From Autumnicola edwardsiae (GTDB lineage: Bacteria; Bacteroidota; Bacteroidia; Flavobacteriales; Flavobacteriaceae): a DNA stretch of 64,000 nucleotides. The notes under the pieces were generated by a model, which had not been told where the DNA came from, searched no databases, and saw nothing but the letters and a program-made list of their open reading frames with translations. Below, one piece after another: positions 8,361 to 18,765 of the stretch. Made by a program: the position numbers and the translations under genes. Position 1 is the stretch's first letter, and the number at the start of each line of letters is the position of its first letter. The stretch is from contig NZ_JAVRHP010000001.1 of NCBI RefSeq assembly GCF_031846505.1, forward strand, positions 62,001 to 126,000, read 5' to 3'.

Positions 8361-9732
8361 AAAGATAATCCAAATTTTCCTGTTGCTTTTCTGCAGCAAT
8401 TCGTTCCTGAATGCCCAGGAACAGGATAGTTTAACCGAATATAATTTCACTTTACAGGAGGCTGTGGAATACGGCCTGGAAAATGCCTACCGCTCTATAA
8501 TCGCGCAGAAGGAAATAGAGAAAACCCTAAAGCAAAAATGGGAAATTATCTCTGAAGGTCTTCCACAAATTAGCGGGGAAGCGAACTACACCTATAACCT
8601 GGTGCAACCAGTTACCCTGATTCCTGCAGAGCTCTCGGGAGGGGCACCAGGCACTTTTGTACCCGTAACCTTTGGAACCGAACAAAACATGGCGGCCAAT
8701 GCGACCTGGAACCAGTTGCTATTTGACGGCTCTTATATTGTGGGGATACAGTCTGCCAAAACCCTGCTTCAAATTTCAGAGAACCAGAAGGTAAAAACAG
8801 ACCTGGAGGTAAAAAAAGCAATTACCGATGCTTATGGTAATGTTTTACTGGCACGCCAAAGCACCACCATTGCAAGAAAAAATGTAGAGACCATAGAACA
8901 GAATTTAAGTGAAACCAGGATCATTTATGAAAATGGCCTTAGCGAACTGGAAGATGTGGAACAGCTGGAGATTACCCTGCTAAACCAACGCTCTAATCTA
9001 AACAACTCCATAAGGATGCTGGAAATTGCTTACGACATGTTAAAGCTTAGTATGGGAATTCCTATAGAAGACAAAATTTATGCCTCAGATAACCTGGAAA
9101 AAGTTAGCGAGGATAATTTTCCTCTACTGGTAATCTCTGAAAATTATAATATAGAAAACAATATTGATTATAGAATCGCTGAAGACCAGACCAATCTGGC
9201 CGAAGTTGAAGTGAAGTTAGAGAAAAGCAAAGCCCTGCCTACGTTAACAGCCTTTGTTAATTATGGGGTACAGGGTTATAGTGATGCCTTTACTTTCTTT
9301 AATGACAACCAGACCTATTTTGACCAGTCGATTCTAGGAGTAAATTTAAGCGTCCCTATCTTTAGCAGTGGTAAACGAAGTGCTCGCACCGCTCAAAAAG
9401 AGATCGCCCTGGAACAAGCCCAATTAGAAAAAGAGCAGACAAGAAATGAGGTGAAAATGGAAATAGAGAGGGCCAGGAATGAATACATCTATGCTATTGA
9501 AGATCATCAGAATAAAGAACAGGCATTGGAGCTGGCAGAACGTATTGAAAACAAGAACGAAATTAAATTTTTTGAAGGCCTTGCCACCAGTTTTGAACTT
9601 AGCGAGGCAAGGCAGCAATTATTCCAGTCCCAACAGCAGTATTTGCAATCTATGCTGGATCTTTTAACCGCAAAGACCGACCTGGAAACATTACTTGACA
9701 CCACACGATACGAAGAAATTCAAAATAATTAA
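8353..9732 (+). CDS. TolC family outer-membrane efflux channel
   Basis: 459 aa with a signal peptide (about residues 1-21, cleaved after NAQ). Two outer-membrane efflux protein repeats are visible as long amphipathic helices, each opening with the family pattern (LQEAVEYGLENAY near residue 34; the second half from about 285 with ALPTLTAFVNYG and later IERARNEYIYAIEDHQNKEQ). It would form the trimeric outer-membrane and periplasmic duct for the RND pump encoded two genes downstream. Its start overlaps the TetR gene, and the membrane-fusion gene follows after 21 bp. Confidence 0.92.
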   Translation: MNKKIIQIFLLLFCSNSFLNAQEQDSLTEYNFTLQEAVEYGLENAYRSIIAQKEIEKTLKQKWEIISEGLPQISGEANYTYNLVQPVTLIPAELSGGAPGTFVPVTFGTEQNMAANATWNQLLFDGSYIVGIQSAKTLLQISENQKVKTDLEVKKAITDAYGNVLLARQSTTIARKNVETIEQNLSETRIIYENGLSELEDVEQLEITLLNQRSNLNNSIRMLEIAYDMLKLSMGIPIEDKIYASDNLEKVSEDNFPLLVISENYNIENNIDYRIAEDQTNLAEVEVKLEKSKALPTLTAFVNYGVQGYSDAFTFFNDNQTYFDQSILGVNLSVPIFSSGKRSARTAQKEIALEQAQLEKEQTRNEVKMEIERARNEYIYAIEDHQNKEQALELAERIENKNEIKFFEGLATSFELSEARQQLFQSQQQYLQSMLDLLTAKTDLETLLDTTRYEEIQNN

Positions 9733-9753
9733 GAAAAAGCAATTCACAACTCC

Positions 9754-10920
9754 ATGAAAAAGATTTCAGTAATATTGAGCCTTATCCTTCTGCTAACCTC
9801 TTGTGGTGGCGAAGAGAAATCTGTAGATGAACTTATAGAGAATGGCAATCTTGCAGCCATAAAACAAAAACGTCAGGAATTAAACGAAGAGCAAAAAGAA
9901 CTTCGGGAAAAATTGGACAAATTAAATAAGTACGTAGATAATCAAGCAGAAAAAACCCTACCACAGCTAGTTACGGTTCAAAAGTTGAATGATACGCTTT
10001 TCAAACATTATATCCAAGTTCAGGGGGATATCGAAACCGATCAAAACATCATTATTTTTCCAGAATACTCCGGTGTTTTAACTGATGTGTATGTTAAAGA
10101 AGGCGACCGAGTTCAAAAAGGACAATTATTGGCAAAGATTGAAGATGCAGGACTTTCAAATCAATTAGCGCAACAACAAACCCAGGCAAGACTTGCGGAA
10201 ACCACTTTTGAGCGCCGCAAAAACCTTTGGGAGCAGAAAATAGGTTCAGAAATTCAATTTTTGGAAGCTCAAGCAAATTACGAGGCAGCAGTTGAAGCGG
10301 CTAATCAAACCCAAAAACAGCTGGCAAAAACCGAGCTAAGAGCTCCTTTTGCCGGAGAAATTGATAATATCATTGCCGAAGAAGGTCAGGTGGTAAACCA
10401 GGGACAGACCGAGGTGATGCGCCTGGTGGATCTTAGTGACATGTATGTAAGGGCCGCCATACCCGAGAATTATCTTTCCAGTATAGAAAAAGGCTCGAAA
10501 GTAATTGTAAATATTTCTGCAATTGGGGAGCAGTACAAAGGCGTCATCAGGCAGGTGGGGAATTATATAAATCCAGATAATCGCAAATACGATGTGGAGA
10601 TTGCCATCCCAAATAAGGACCGCAAGATAAAACCAAACCTTATTGCAGATGTACAGATAAACAATTACACCAATCAGGACGCCATATTGATCCCGGAAAC
10701 CATACTTCAGGAAAATGCAGAAGGAGAGGCCATTGCTTTTATTTACGAACCGGAATCTGATTCCACAGGAGTTGCAAAAAAGGTTAAACTTGAATTAGGC
10801 CTTAATTATCAAAATCATATAGAAGTAAAAAGTGGGCTTAAAGATGGTGATGTAATCGTTATTGAAGGTTCAAAAAACATTCGTGATGGGCAGCGTATTG
10901 CCAAAACTAATCTAGAATAA
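9754..10920 (+). CDS. RND efflux periplasmic adaptor (membrane fusion protein), lipoprotein
   Basis: 388 aa. A lipobox LLTSC places the acylated cysteine at residue 17. A charged coiled coil (about 34-68) precedes the adaptor core: a biotinyl-lipoyl-like half (GVLTDVYVKEGDRVQKGQLLAKI), an alpha-helical hairpin (about 125-185), the second lipoyl half (LRAPFAGEIDNIIAEEGQVV) and beta-barrel/membrane-proximal domains. The extra coiled coil before the first lipoyl half is often seen in Bacteroidota adaptors. It bridges the inner-membrane RND transporter (11 bp downstream) to the TolC-like channel. Confidence 0.93.
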   Translation: MKKISVILSLILLLTSCGGEEKSVDELIENGNLAAIKQKRQELNEEQKELREKLDKLNKYVDNQAEKTLPQLVTVQKLNDTLFKHYIQVQGDIETDQNIIIFPEYSGVLTDVYVKEGDRVQKGQLLAKIEDAGLSNQLAQQQTQARLAETTFERRKNLWEQKIGSEIQFLEAQANYEAAVEAANQTQKQLAKTELRAPFAGEIDNIIAEEGQVVNQGQTEVMRLVDLSDMYVRAAIPENYLSSIEKGSKVIVNISAIGEQYKGVIRQVGNYINPDNRKYDVEIAIPNKDRKIKPNLIADVQINNYTNQDAILIPETILQENAEGEAIAFIYEPESDSTGVAKKVKLELGLNYQNHIEVKSGLKDGDVIVIEGSKNIRDGQRIAKTNLE

Positions 10921-10931
10921 GATATCTCAAG

Positions 10932-13900
10932 ATGAGCAAAAATCCATATAAAGAATTTAAACTTTCCTCATTTGCCATAGACAATAGGATGATTGTCTAC
11001 GTGATTATTACAATTATTATGGCGCTTGGGGTCTATGCTTACTATACGATGCCCAGGGAAGCTTTCCCCGAAATTGTAGAAACCAAAATCTATGTCAGCT
11101 CTGTAAATCCCGGAAACTCGGCAGAAGATGTGGAGAAATTTATTACCGAGCCTCTTGAAGAAGAATTCAATAATGTGGGCGGGGTAAGGGAAATTACCTC
11201 TACTACGCTCCAGGATTATTCGATGGTTATTGTTGAATTTGAGGAAACTGTAGAAATTCCCACGGCCAAACAGCGTATTAAAGATAAGGTGGATCAGGTT
11301 AAAGCAGAAACTACCTGGCCTACACTGGATAATGGTGCAAAGGTAGAACCTAATGTGTTTGATCTAAACCTTTCTGAAGAACAACCTATTTTGAATATTA
11401 ATCTAACTGGAGATTATCCCACACAACAATTAAAGGATTATGCAGAGCATCTTCAGGATAAGATAGAACTATTAGCCCCCATTAAAGAAGCTCCCATTCG
11501 TGGCGCCGAAGAGATGGAGGTTGAAATTGCTGTGGATATTTACAAAATGTCAGCCTCAAAAGTCAGTTTTCAGGATATTATAAACGCCGTAAGTACAGAA
11601 AACAATACGATCTCTGCCGGAAATGTGATTAGTGGTGGTTCCCAGAAGAATATCAGGATTCTTGGTGAACTTGAAAATCCGCAGGAACTCGGAACGGTAG
11701 TGGTAAAGACCGATGGTGGAGATGTCTATCTCGAGGATATAGCAACAATTAGGTTTAAAGAAGTAGATCCTACCTCGTACGCACGGGAATATGGGAAACC
11801 TGTTGTGATGCTGGACATAAAAAAACGTGCGGGAAGAAACATGATCGAAGCGGTTCAACAAATCAAGGAACTGGTGAGAGAGGAAGAAAAAGTTTTACCC
11901 GATGGTCTAAATATTACCTTCACTAACGACCAATCTATAAAAACCGAGAACCAGGTTAACGACCTGGTGAATAACATCATCTTCGGAGTAATTCTGGTTG
12001 TGGTGGTGCTTATGTTCTTTCTAGGCTTTAGAAACTCACTTTTTGTAGGTTTTGCGATCCCCCTTTCCATGTTAATGTCATTATTTATTCTATCATCCCT
12101 GGGTTACACCTTGAATACGATGGTGCTTTTTGGACTTGTGATGGGATTGGGAATGCTGGTAGATAATGGTATTGTGGTAGTAGAAAACGTCTATTCCCTC
12201 ATGGACCAGGGAATGCCTAGAATTAAAGCTGCAAAACAAGGTATGGGAGAGATCGCCTGGCCCATTATTGCCTCAACAGCAACTACCCTTGCCGCCTTTT
12301 TCCCATTGGGACTCTGGCCGGGTTTAATAGGGAAATTCATGATTATTTTCCCAATCACACTTTCCATCGTATTAGGTTCTTCCCTGTTTGTAGCGCTTAT
12401 CATTAACTCAATGCTTACTTCGAGATATATGAAGACAGAAGAAGAGTCTTTAACCAAAAAGAAACTCATTCGTTGGAGCTTAATCCTTGGCGGAGTGGGG
12501 GTCTTACTTCTTACAGCAGGATTCATTCTGGATATAGGTGCATTACGTGGTTTTGGTAACTTAAGTATCCTTACAGCACTCCTTTTATGGCTTTATAAAT
12601 ATGTACTTTCTGGGGCTGTAAAATATTTTCAGTACAAATCATTGAAAAAACTGGACAACTTCTATGAACGGTTTCTAAAGTATGCACTTGGAGGTAAGAA
12701 AGCTTATGTGTTCTTCTTTGGAACCATCGTAATGTTAATCCTTTCATTCATTCTGGTAGGTATCGCACAGCCAAAAGTGCTGTTCTTTCCCGAAAATGAG
12801 CCAAACCAGATCATGACCTATATCGAATACCCGGAAGGCACCGCTATTCAGAAAACTAATGAACTTACCAAGAAAATTGAAGAGCGCATATTTGGGGTTA
12901 TCGAAAAGTACGAAGATGAAGACGGCTTTAACTACATGGTAAAGTCTGCGATCTCTATTGTTGGTGAGGGTGCTGGAAACCCACAGACAGATATGGGACA
13001 AAGTAACGAAATGCCTCATAAAGGAAAGGTCACTTTATCTATGCGGGAATTCCAGTACCGCCGAGGGGTGGAAAGCAGTAAAGTACTATCAGAAATTCGT
13101 GACACCGTACAGGGATTTCCGGGAGCAACCGTTATTGTGGAAAAGGATGCCGCAGGTCCTCCTACAGGCTACCCTATAAATATAGAATTGCGGGGGGACG
13201 ATTATGAGGAGATGCTAAGAGAAGCAGAACAAATGAGAATTTATATAGAAGATTTGGGTATAGCGGGAATCGAGGAACTAAAGATAGATGTAAACAAATC
13301 CAAAACTGAGCTCGCCATAGATGTAGATCGTAAGAAGGCAGGACAATTGGGAGTTTCCAGTGCAAGCGTGGGACAAACACTTAGACGGGCAATATATGGA
13401 GAAGAAATCACCACTTACAAGGAAGACGACGAAGATTATCCTGTTAATGTGAGGCTGAGCGATGAGTACAGATACGATGAGAATGTGCTTTTTAACATGC
13501 CCATGACCTTCAGAAATAATCAGGGACAAATTATACAGGTGCCTATTTCCACAGTTATTGATAAGAAAAACACCTCCTCCTTCAGCTCTATAAAAAGAAA
13601 AGATCTTAAGCGGGTCATAACCCTGTATTCCAATGTGTTGAGCGGATACAATGCTACCGAAATTGTAAATACTCTGAAGAGTGAACTAGAAAACTATAAT
13701 CTTCCGCAGAATATTGAGTATTCTTTTACCGGAGAACAGGAAGAGCAGTCAGAAAATATGAATTTCCTGCTGATGGCCTTATTCTATGCCATGGGAGGAA
13801 TTCTTCTTATTTTGGTAGGCCAGTTTAATTCCCTGTCCAAACCTATAATTATTTTAATGGCTATTATCCTATCATTAGTAGGAGTATTTCTTGGCCTGGT

Positions 13901-14405
13901 TATATTTAGTATGGATTTTGTGGTGATCATGACCATGATGGGAATTATATCATTGGCAGGAATTGTGGTTAACAATGCGATTGTACTTATAGATTACACA
14001 CAAATACTCATAGACCGGAAGAAGCACGAGCTGGAAATGGATGATGAAGATCTGCTTACCAGGCAGCAATATTTTGAGCTTATTGTAGCGAGTGGTAAAT
14101 CCAGGTTAAGGCCGGTGGTCCTTACTGCGATTACAACCGTACTAGGACTTATCCCCTTGGCAGTTGGGTTAAACATAGACTTTTTTGGACTGTTTGTAGA
14201 TTACGATGCCGGTATCTATATTGGTGGGGACAACGTGATTTTTTGGGGACCCCTGGCATGGACGGTGATCTTTGGTCTTGTTTTCGCAACCTTCCTTACC
14301 TTGGTAGTGGTACCGGTAATGTTCTATTTAGTGAACAGAGCAAAGATCAGGTTTAGGGATAAAAAAGCAGCCAGAGAACAAAAAAAACAAATGGCAAATG
14401 CCTAA
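10932..14405 (+). CDS. RND family multidrug efflux transporter (AcrB-like inner-membrane pump)
   Basis: 1157 aa, longer than AcrB because of an extra hydrophobic/charged stretch (about residues 500-570) before the second half. The N-terminal membrane helix follows FKLSSFAIDNRMIVYVII, then MPREAFPEIVETKIYVSSV. The proton-relay aspartate of TM4 is visible in GLVMGLGMLVDNGIVVVEN (D411; AcrB has two Asp here, this protein has Asp-Asn), as in many HAE1-like Bacteroidota transporters. The second half ends with a TM10 segment IVVNNAIVLIDY and the conserved RLRPVVLTAITTVLGL. Last gene of the operon, followed by a terminator at 14524. Substrates cannot be predicted. Confidence 0.93.
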   Translation: MSKNPYKEFKLSSFAIDNRMIVYVIITIIMALGVYAYYTMPREAFPEIVETKIYVSSVNPGNSAEDVEKFITEPLEEEFNNVGGVREITSTTLQDYSMVIVEFEETVEIPTAKQRIKDKVDQVKAETTWPTLDNGAKVEPNVFDLNLSEEQPILNINLTGDYPTQQLKDYAEHLQDKIELLAPIKEAPIRGAEEMEVEIAVDIYKMSASKVSFQDIINAVSTENNTISAGNVISGGSQKNIRILGELENPQELGTVVVKTDGGDVYLEDIATIRFKEVDPTSYAREYGKPVVMLDIKKRAGRNMIEAVQQIKELVREEEKVLPDGLNITFTNDQSIKTENQVNDLVNNIIFGVILVVVVLMFFLGFRNSLFVGFAIPLSMLMSLFILSSLGYTLNTMVLFGLVMGLGMLVDNGIVVVENVYSLMDQGMPRIKAAKQGMGEIAWPIIASTATTLAAFFPLGLWPGLIGKFMIIFPITLSIVLGSSLFVALIINSMLTSRYMKTEEESLTKKKLIRWSLILGGVGVLLLTAGFILDIGALRGFGNLSILTALLLWLYKYVLSGAVKYFQYKSLKKLDNFYERFLKYALGGKKAYVFFFGTIVMLILSFILVGIAQPKVLFFPENEPNQIMTYIEYPEGTAIQKTNELTKKIEERIFGVIEKYEDEDGFNYMVKSAISIVGEGAGNPQTDMGQSNEMPHKGKVTLSMREFQYRRGVESSKVLSEIRDTVQGFPGATVIVEKDAAGPPTGYPINIELRGDDYEEMLREAEQMRIYIEDLGIAGIEELKIDVNKSKTELAIDVDRKKAGQLGVSSASVGQTLRRAIYGEEITTYKEDDEDYPVNVRLSDEYRYDENVLFNMPMTFRNNQGQIIQVPISTVIDKKNTSSFSSIKRKDLKRVITLYSNVLSGYNATEIVNTLKSELENYNLPQNIEYSFTGEQEEQSENMNFLLMALFYAMGGILLILVGQFNSLSKPIIILMAIILSLVGVFLGLVIFSMDFVVIMTMMGIISLAGIVVNNAIVLIDYTQILIDRKKHELEMDDEDLLTRQQYFELIVASGKSRLRPVVLTAITTVLGLIPLAVGLNIDFFGLFVDYDAGIYIGGDNVIFWGPLAWTVIFGLVFATFLTLVVVPVMFYLVNRAKIRFRDKKAAREQKKQMANA

Positions 14406-14523
14406 AAATAAATTTCTCCGGTGTAAGCCCAATGAGTTTCTAGTAGAATACGTTTTCAACCTTTAAAACATTTACTAGCGAGGCAAGTCTTCGGGGCATT
14501 CACCCCCCGATACAATAAAAAAG

Positions 14524-14557
14524 AAAACCCCGAAGCAATTAGCTCCGGGGTTTTTTA
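14524..14557. terminator. Bidirectional terminator between the RND pump and the MORN-repeat gene
   Basis: Stem AAAACCCCG.AGC / GCT.CGGGGTTTT with a T-run on the plus strand; it lies between two convergent genes and can serve both. A weaker GC stem (TCGGGG/CCCCGA) lies just upstream at about 14488-14514. Confidence 0.8.
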
Positions 14558-14577
14558 TATTCTGTAATTTAGAAAAA

Positions 14578-14940
14578 CTAATCGCTGCTCACCAGGCCGC
14601 TTTCATTTTTCCAGCTATTTACTGAAGCGATTTTGCTATCTTCATAATCTACTTCCGTTAAATTGTCATCAGTCCAAAAAAACCATTTACCAGCTTTTTG
14701 ACCCGTTTCGTACTGGCCGATCGCTGTCTTTTCACCTTCTTTATTGTAAGAAACCCACTCCCCGTGGAGTTTTCCGTCCTTGTACGTACCTTCCTGTCTA
14801 ATATTTCCATCTTCATAGTAAAACGTCCCTTTAATTAATTCTCCCTGTTTTTCAAAAACAGGCTCCTTCTCTTGTGCCATAACAGCACCGCTAATGGCTA
14901 AAGCGCCTATTAGCATCATTTGTTTTATCTTCTTCATCAC
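14578..14940 (-). CDS. Small exported MORN-repeat protein
   Basis: 120 aa. A signal peptide (about residues 1-22, ending in AVMAQ) precedes three imperfect MORN-2-type repeats of the form G-x-x-Y-x-D/E-G-x-x-x-G-x-W (GTFYYEDGNIRQEGTYKDG, KLHGEWVSYNKEGEKTAIGQY and ETGQKAGKWFFWTDD). MORN-2 proteins are common in Bacteroidota, some annotated as YwqK-like antitoxins, but the label gives no firm function. No partner toxin is adjacent, so I only call it an exported repeat protein. It is convergent with the efflux operon and shares its terminator. Confidence 0.8.
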   Translation of the reverse strand: MMKKIKQMMLIGALAISGAVMAQEKEPVFEKQGELIKGTFYYEDGNIRQEGTYKDGKLHGEWVSYNKEGEKTAIGQYETGQKAGKWFFWTDDNLTEVDYEDSKIASVNSWKNESGLVSSD

Positions 14941-15134
14941 AGTTCTTTTTTAATGATTGCTTTACAAATATACAAGAAAGTTTACAATAAATCAATAACT
15001 ACGTAACATTAAATTAACATTGCAGCTTTATATATTTGTTAACCAACTAGTTATATATTAAGAATAGAAGGATTATCACGTAAATACCTGGACTTTTATC
15101 TATTATTATTTACCTAAAAACGCGAATAACTTAT

Positions 15135-15142
15135 TACTTTTG
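15135..15142 (+). promoter_or_regulatory. -7 promoter element of aspS
   Basis: TACTTTTG fits TAnnTTTG, 25 bp before the aspS ATG, leaving a short leader. No good -33 TTTG lies at the expected distance, so recognition may depend on the -7 box. The rest of the 227-bp gap is AT-rich with no other feature I can support. Confidence 0.5.
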
Positions 15143-15167
15143 CCCCACTTTTAAATTTGAGGATATT

Positions 15168-16916
15168 ATGTATAGAAGTCATACCTGCGGGGAAATAAGC
15201 TTAAAAGACAAAGGCCAGGAAGTTCAACTCTCTGGGTGGGTCCAGAAGATAAGGAACAAAGGCTTTATGGTTTGGGTTGATCTTCGCGATCGCTACGGTA
15301 TTACCCAATTGATCTTTGATGAGGAACGTTCTTCTACAGATTTAATGGAAAGAGCAGGAAAACTGGGCCGTGAATTTGTGATCCAGGTAACGGGAGAAGT
15401 GATTGAAAGAGAATCGAAAAACCCGAATATCCCGACCGGAGAAATAGAAATTCTCGTATCACAATTAGAAATCCTCAATACTTCCCGTACCCCTCCTTTT
15501 ACTATTGAAGAAGAAACAGACGGAGGTGAGGATTTAAGAATGAAATACCGTTATTTGGACATTCGCCGGAATCCGGTAAAGAATAAACTTGTTTTCCGCC
15601 ACAAAGTGGGTATGCAGGTAAGAAATTATCTATCACAGGCAAGTTTTATTGAAGTCGAAACCCCTTACCTGATAAAATCCACTCCAGAAGGTGCACGTGA
15701 TTTTGTGGTGCCCAGCAGAATGAATGAAGGTCAGTTCTACGCACTTCCCCAATCTCCGCAGACTTTTAAACAGCTGCTGATGGTAGGCGGAATGGATAAA
15801 TACTTCCAGATCGTAAAATGTTTCCGCGATGAAGATTTGAGGGCAGACAGGCAACCGGAATTCACGCAGATAGATTGTGAAATGGCTTTTGTAGAGCAGG
15901 AAGACATTCTGAATATTTTTGAAGGACTAACACGGCATCTGCTCAAGGAAATAAATGGAGTCGATATTAGTGATTTTCCGAGGATGACTTATGCAGAAGC
16001 TATGGAAAAATATGGAAACGACAAACCCGACATCCGTTTTGGAATGGAATTCGCAAACCTTAACGAACAGGCAAAAAACAAAGGTTTCAACGTTTTCGAC
16101 CAGCAGGAACTTGTAGTGGGAATTGCTGTTCCCGGCGCAGCCTCTTACACCCGCAAGGAAATTGACAAACTTATTGAATGGGTAAAGCGCCCACAAATAG
16201 GTGCAAACGGTCTTGTTTGGGTAAAATTTAACCAAGACGGCAGCTTAAAATCTTCTGTAGACAAATTTTATTCTTCTGAAGATCTTCAAGGCTGGGCAAA
16301 AGAGACCGGTGCAAAAGCAGGGGACCTTATCCTCGTGATGGCCGGTGACAAAGATAAAACAAGAACTCAGCTAAGTGCTCTAAGAATGCACCTGGGAAAT
16401 GAACTGGGACTACGAAATCCTGAAGAATTTGCTCCGCTATGGGTGCTGGATTTTCCACTTTTGGAGTGGGACGAAGAAACCCAAAGGTATCACGCGATGC
16501 ACCATCCTTTTACTTCGCCTAAAAAGGAAGATATTCCGTTGCTGGAAACAAATCCCGGGGAAGTGCGGGCAAATGCCTACGACCTGGTCTTAAACGGAAA
16601 TGAAATTGGTGGCGGTTCAATCAGGATCCACGATAAAAAGACTCAGTCCAAAATGTTTGACTACCTTGGCTTTACAGAGGAAGAAGCAAAAGAGCAATTT
16701 GGATTTTTAATGGAAGCCTTTCAATATGGCGCACCTCCCCACGGCGGGATAGCCTTTGGCTTCGACAGGCTGGTGGCTATTTTAGGTGGTCAGGAAACCA
16801 TCCGGGATTTTATCGCCTTTCCAAAAAACAATGCAGGTCGTGATGTGATGATAGATGCTCCTGCAAAACTGGACGAAGATCAACTAAACGAATTGCATCT
16901 TCAGGTGAAGTTATAA
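15168..16916 (+). CDS. aspS: Aspartate--tRNA ligase
   Basis: 582 aa, the length of bacterial-type AspRS. An N-terminal OB-fold anticodon-binding domain (about 1-110; LSGWVQKIRNKGFMVWVDLRD) is followed by the class II catalytic core with motif 2 (FRDEDLRADRQPEFTQID) and motif 3 (GIAFGFDRLVAILGG). The bacterial GAD insertion domain lies between them (about residues 290-430), where the family's LEWDEETQRY and AMHHPFTSPK motifs follow. Whether it is discriminating or non-discriminating cannot be decided from this window. Single gene with its own promoter. Confidence 0.96.
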   Translation: MYRSHTCGEISLKDKGQEVQLSGWVQKIRNKGFMVWVDLRDRYGITQLIFDEERSSTDLMERAGKLGREFVIQVTGEVIERESKNPNIPTGEIEILVSQLEILNTSRTPPFTIEEETDGGEDLRMKYRYLDIRRNPVKNKLVFRHKVGMQVRNYLSQASFIEVETPYLIKSTPEGARDFVVPSRMNEGQFYALPQSPQTFKQLLMVGGMDKYFQIVKCFRDEDLRADRQPEFTQIDCEMAFVEQEDILNIFEGLTRHLLKEINGVDISDFPRMTYAEAMEKYGNDKPDIRFGMEFANLNEQAKNKGFNVFDQQELVVGIAVPGAASYTRKEIDKLIEWVKRPQIGANGLVWVKFNQDGSLKSSVDKFYSSEDLQGWAKETGAKAGDLILVMAGDKDKTRTQLSALRMHLGNELGLRNPEEFAPLWVLDFPLLEWDEETQRYHAMHHPFTSPKKEDIPLLETNPGEVRANAYDLVLNGNEIGGGSIRIHDKKTQSKMFDYLGFTEEEAKEQFGFLMEAFQYGAPPHGGIAFGFDRLVAILGGQETIRDFIAFPKNNAGRDVMIDAPAKLDEDQLNELHLQVKL

Positions 16917-16974
16917 ATTCTTCTGGTTTCTGCAGTAAGCGTAATTTTTGGTTCTAATTTAAAACAGAGTTTGC

Positions 16975-18762
16975 GTGGCAAATTTCAGCAAATCAGTTTT
17001 GCTCCGGTTTTTAAACTGGAAAAGCCGGCATCTTACTCATCAGCAATTCCTGATGTTTTTAAGTGCGATAATCGGTTTTATTGCGGGCCTTGGAGCGGTA
17101 GCTATTAAAAACCTGACGCATTTTATTCAGACGCTGCTCCAAGGCAAATTTATTGCAAATTATCATGATGCCTTTTACTTCATTTTTCCCATTATAGGCC
17201 TCTTCCTCACCTGGCTTATTATAAAATTTATTTTCCGAAGAAAAGTGGGACACGGGATCCCAACAACGCTTCACGCTATTTCACAGCGTAAAGGGATTAT
17301 GCGAAGGTACCAGATGTACGCCTCTCTTATCACAGCTCCAATCACCGTTGGTTTTGGAGGTTCTGTTGGTCTGGAAGGTCCTACTGTAGCTACCGGCGCT
17401 TCTCTTGGCTCCAACATTTCCCGAATTTTCCTGCTCAACCAGGCTTCTCGTACGTTGCTAATTGGTTGTGCAGCGGCAGGAGCCATGTCTTCTATTTTTA
17501 AAGCACCAATTGCTGCTATAATTTTTGCTATTGAAGTTTTTAGCCTGGACCTCACGCTTGTGTCATTACTGCCTTTGCTCCTGGCCTCGGTTTCTGCAAT
17601 ATTAACTTCTTATTTCTTCTTCGGAAGCGAAATTATTCTTCCGTTCCAGTTGAAGGACAGTTTTATTATTTCAGAAGTCCCCTATTACATCCTGCTTGGA
17701 GTACTCGCTTCTCTATGCTCTATCTACTTTACAAAAACATATTTCAGTATTAACAAATTATTCGGCAGGATCCAGTCTCCTTTTTACCGCCTTACGTTAG
17801 CAGGTTTGGGCCTGGGGCTCCTTATTTATTTTATTCCTCCGCTGTATGGCGAAGGCTACAATGTAATAAACAATTTGCTGCAGGAGAATTATCTGGAGGC
17901 TCTGGGAACCAATTTTTTCAATGCTTATCTGGAAAATTTCTGGGTGGTAATCGTTTTACTGGCCGGGTTGGTAATCTTTAAGATTGTGGCATCTTCCCTC
18001 ACCTTTAGCGCAGGAGGCGTTGGCGGAATTTTTGCGCCGGTGCTTTTTATGGGAAGTGCTATGGGACATTGTTTTGCACTGCTCATTAATCATTTAAAGA
18101 TCAACAATCCAATTTCAGTGAGTAATTTCACCCTGGTAGGAATGGCCGGTTTAATGGCCGGTGTACTTCACGCTCCTTTAACGGCAATTTTTCTTATTGC
18201 AGAATTAACCCACGGTTACGAGTTATTTATACCGTTAATGATTACCGCTGCTATTTCTTTTATGATTACTTCGCAATTTCAGCCCCATTCTGTTTACACG
18301 CTGGAACTTGCTGCCCGGGGAGAACTTTTAACGCATAATAAAGATCAGACGGTTCTAACGCTTATGAACATCAACAGTGTAATTGAGAAAAATTTTATTC
18401 CCATTAAAATTAACCTGACTTTGGGCGATTTAATAAAAGAAGGAGTTATAAAATCAAACAGGAATATTTTTCCGGTCGTGGACAAAAAGGGTATATTCCT
18501 TGGTATTATCCTTCTGGACGATATAAGGCCTATAATGTTCGATCAAAAATTGTATGATGAAGTTAAGGTAAGCGATATCATGCAGCGGCCTCCGGAAATA
18601 ATAGATTTGAGAACAGACAGGACTAAGGACATTATGAAGAAATTCCAGGATAGTGATGCGTGGAACCTTCCTGTCGTTAAAGATAAAAAGTACATAGGGT
18701 TTATATCGAAATCTAAACTACTTACTGCCTACCGCAAGAAATTGATTGAAGTAACAGTATAA
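16975..18762 (+). CDS. ClC-type chloride channel/antiporter with C-terminal CBS domains
   Basis: 595 aa. The ClC membrane domain (about 20-450) carries the selectivity-filter motifs GFGGSVGLEGPT and FSAGGVGGIFAP, plus the helix ending GAAAGAMSSIFKAPIAAIIFAIE. The glutamate in GLEGP corresponds to the external gating glutamate, so either channel or H+/Cl- exchange is possible. Two CBS domains (about 455-590) follow, which in relatives bind nucleotides and gate transport. The start is GTG at 16975, giving MANFSKS; no better upstream start is visible. The stop is 3 bp before the small membrane protein gene, so the two are probably co-transcribed. Confidence 0.92.
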   Translation: MANFSKSVLLRFLNWKSRHLTHQQFLMFLSAIIGFIAGLGAVAIKNLTHFIQTLLQGKFIANYHDAFYFIFPIIGLFLTWLIIKFIFRRKVGHGIPTTLHAISQRKGIMRRYQMYASLITAPITVGFGGSVGLEGPTVATGASLGSNISRIFLLNQASRTLLIGCAAAGAMSSIFKAPIAAIIFAIEVFSLDLTLVSLLPLLLASVSAILTSYFFFGSEIILPFQLKDSFIISEVPYYILLGVLASLCSIYFTKTYFSINKLFGRIQSPFYRLTLAGLGLGLLIYFIPPLYGEGYNVINNLLQENYLEALGTNFFNAYLENFWVVIVLLAGLVIFKIVASSLTFSAGGVGGIFAPVLFMGSAMGHCFALLINHLKINNPISVSNFTLVGMAGLMAGVLHAPLTAIFLIAELTHGYELFIPLMITAAISFMITSQFQPHSVYTLELAARGELLTHNKDQTVLTLMNINSVIEKNFIPIKINLTLGDLIKEGVIKSNRNIFPVVDKKGIFLGIILLDDIRPIMFDQKLYDEVKVSDIMQRPPEIIDLRTDRTKDIMKKFQDSDAWNLPVVKDKKYIGFISKSKLLTAYRKKLIEVTV

Positions 18763-18765
18763 ATT

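Noticed and set aside
14488..14514. GC stem TCGGGG/CCCCGA upstream of the 14524 terminator
   Set aside because: It has no T-run and a short stem, so it is not counted as a separate terminator.
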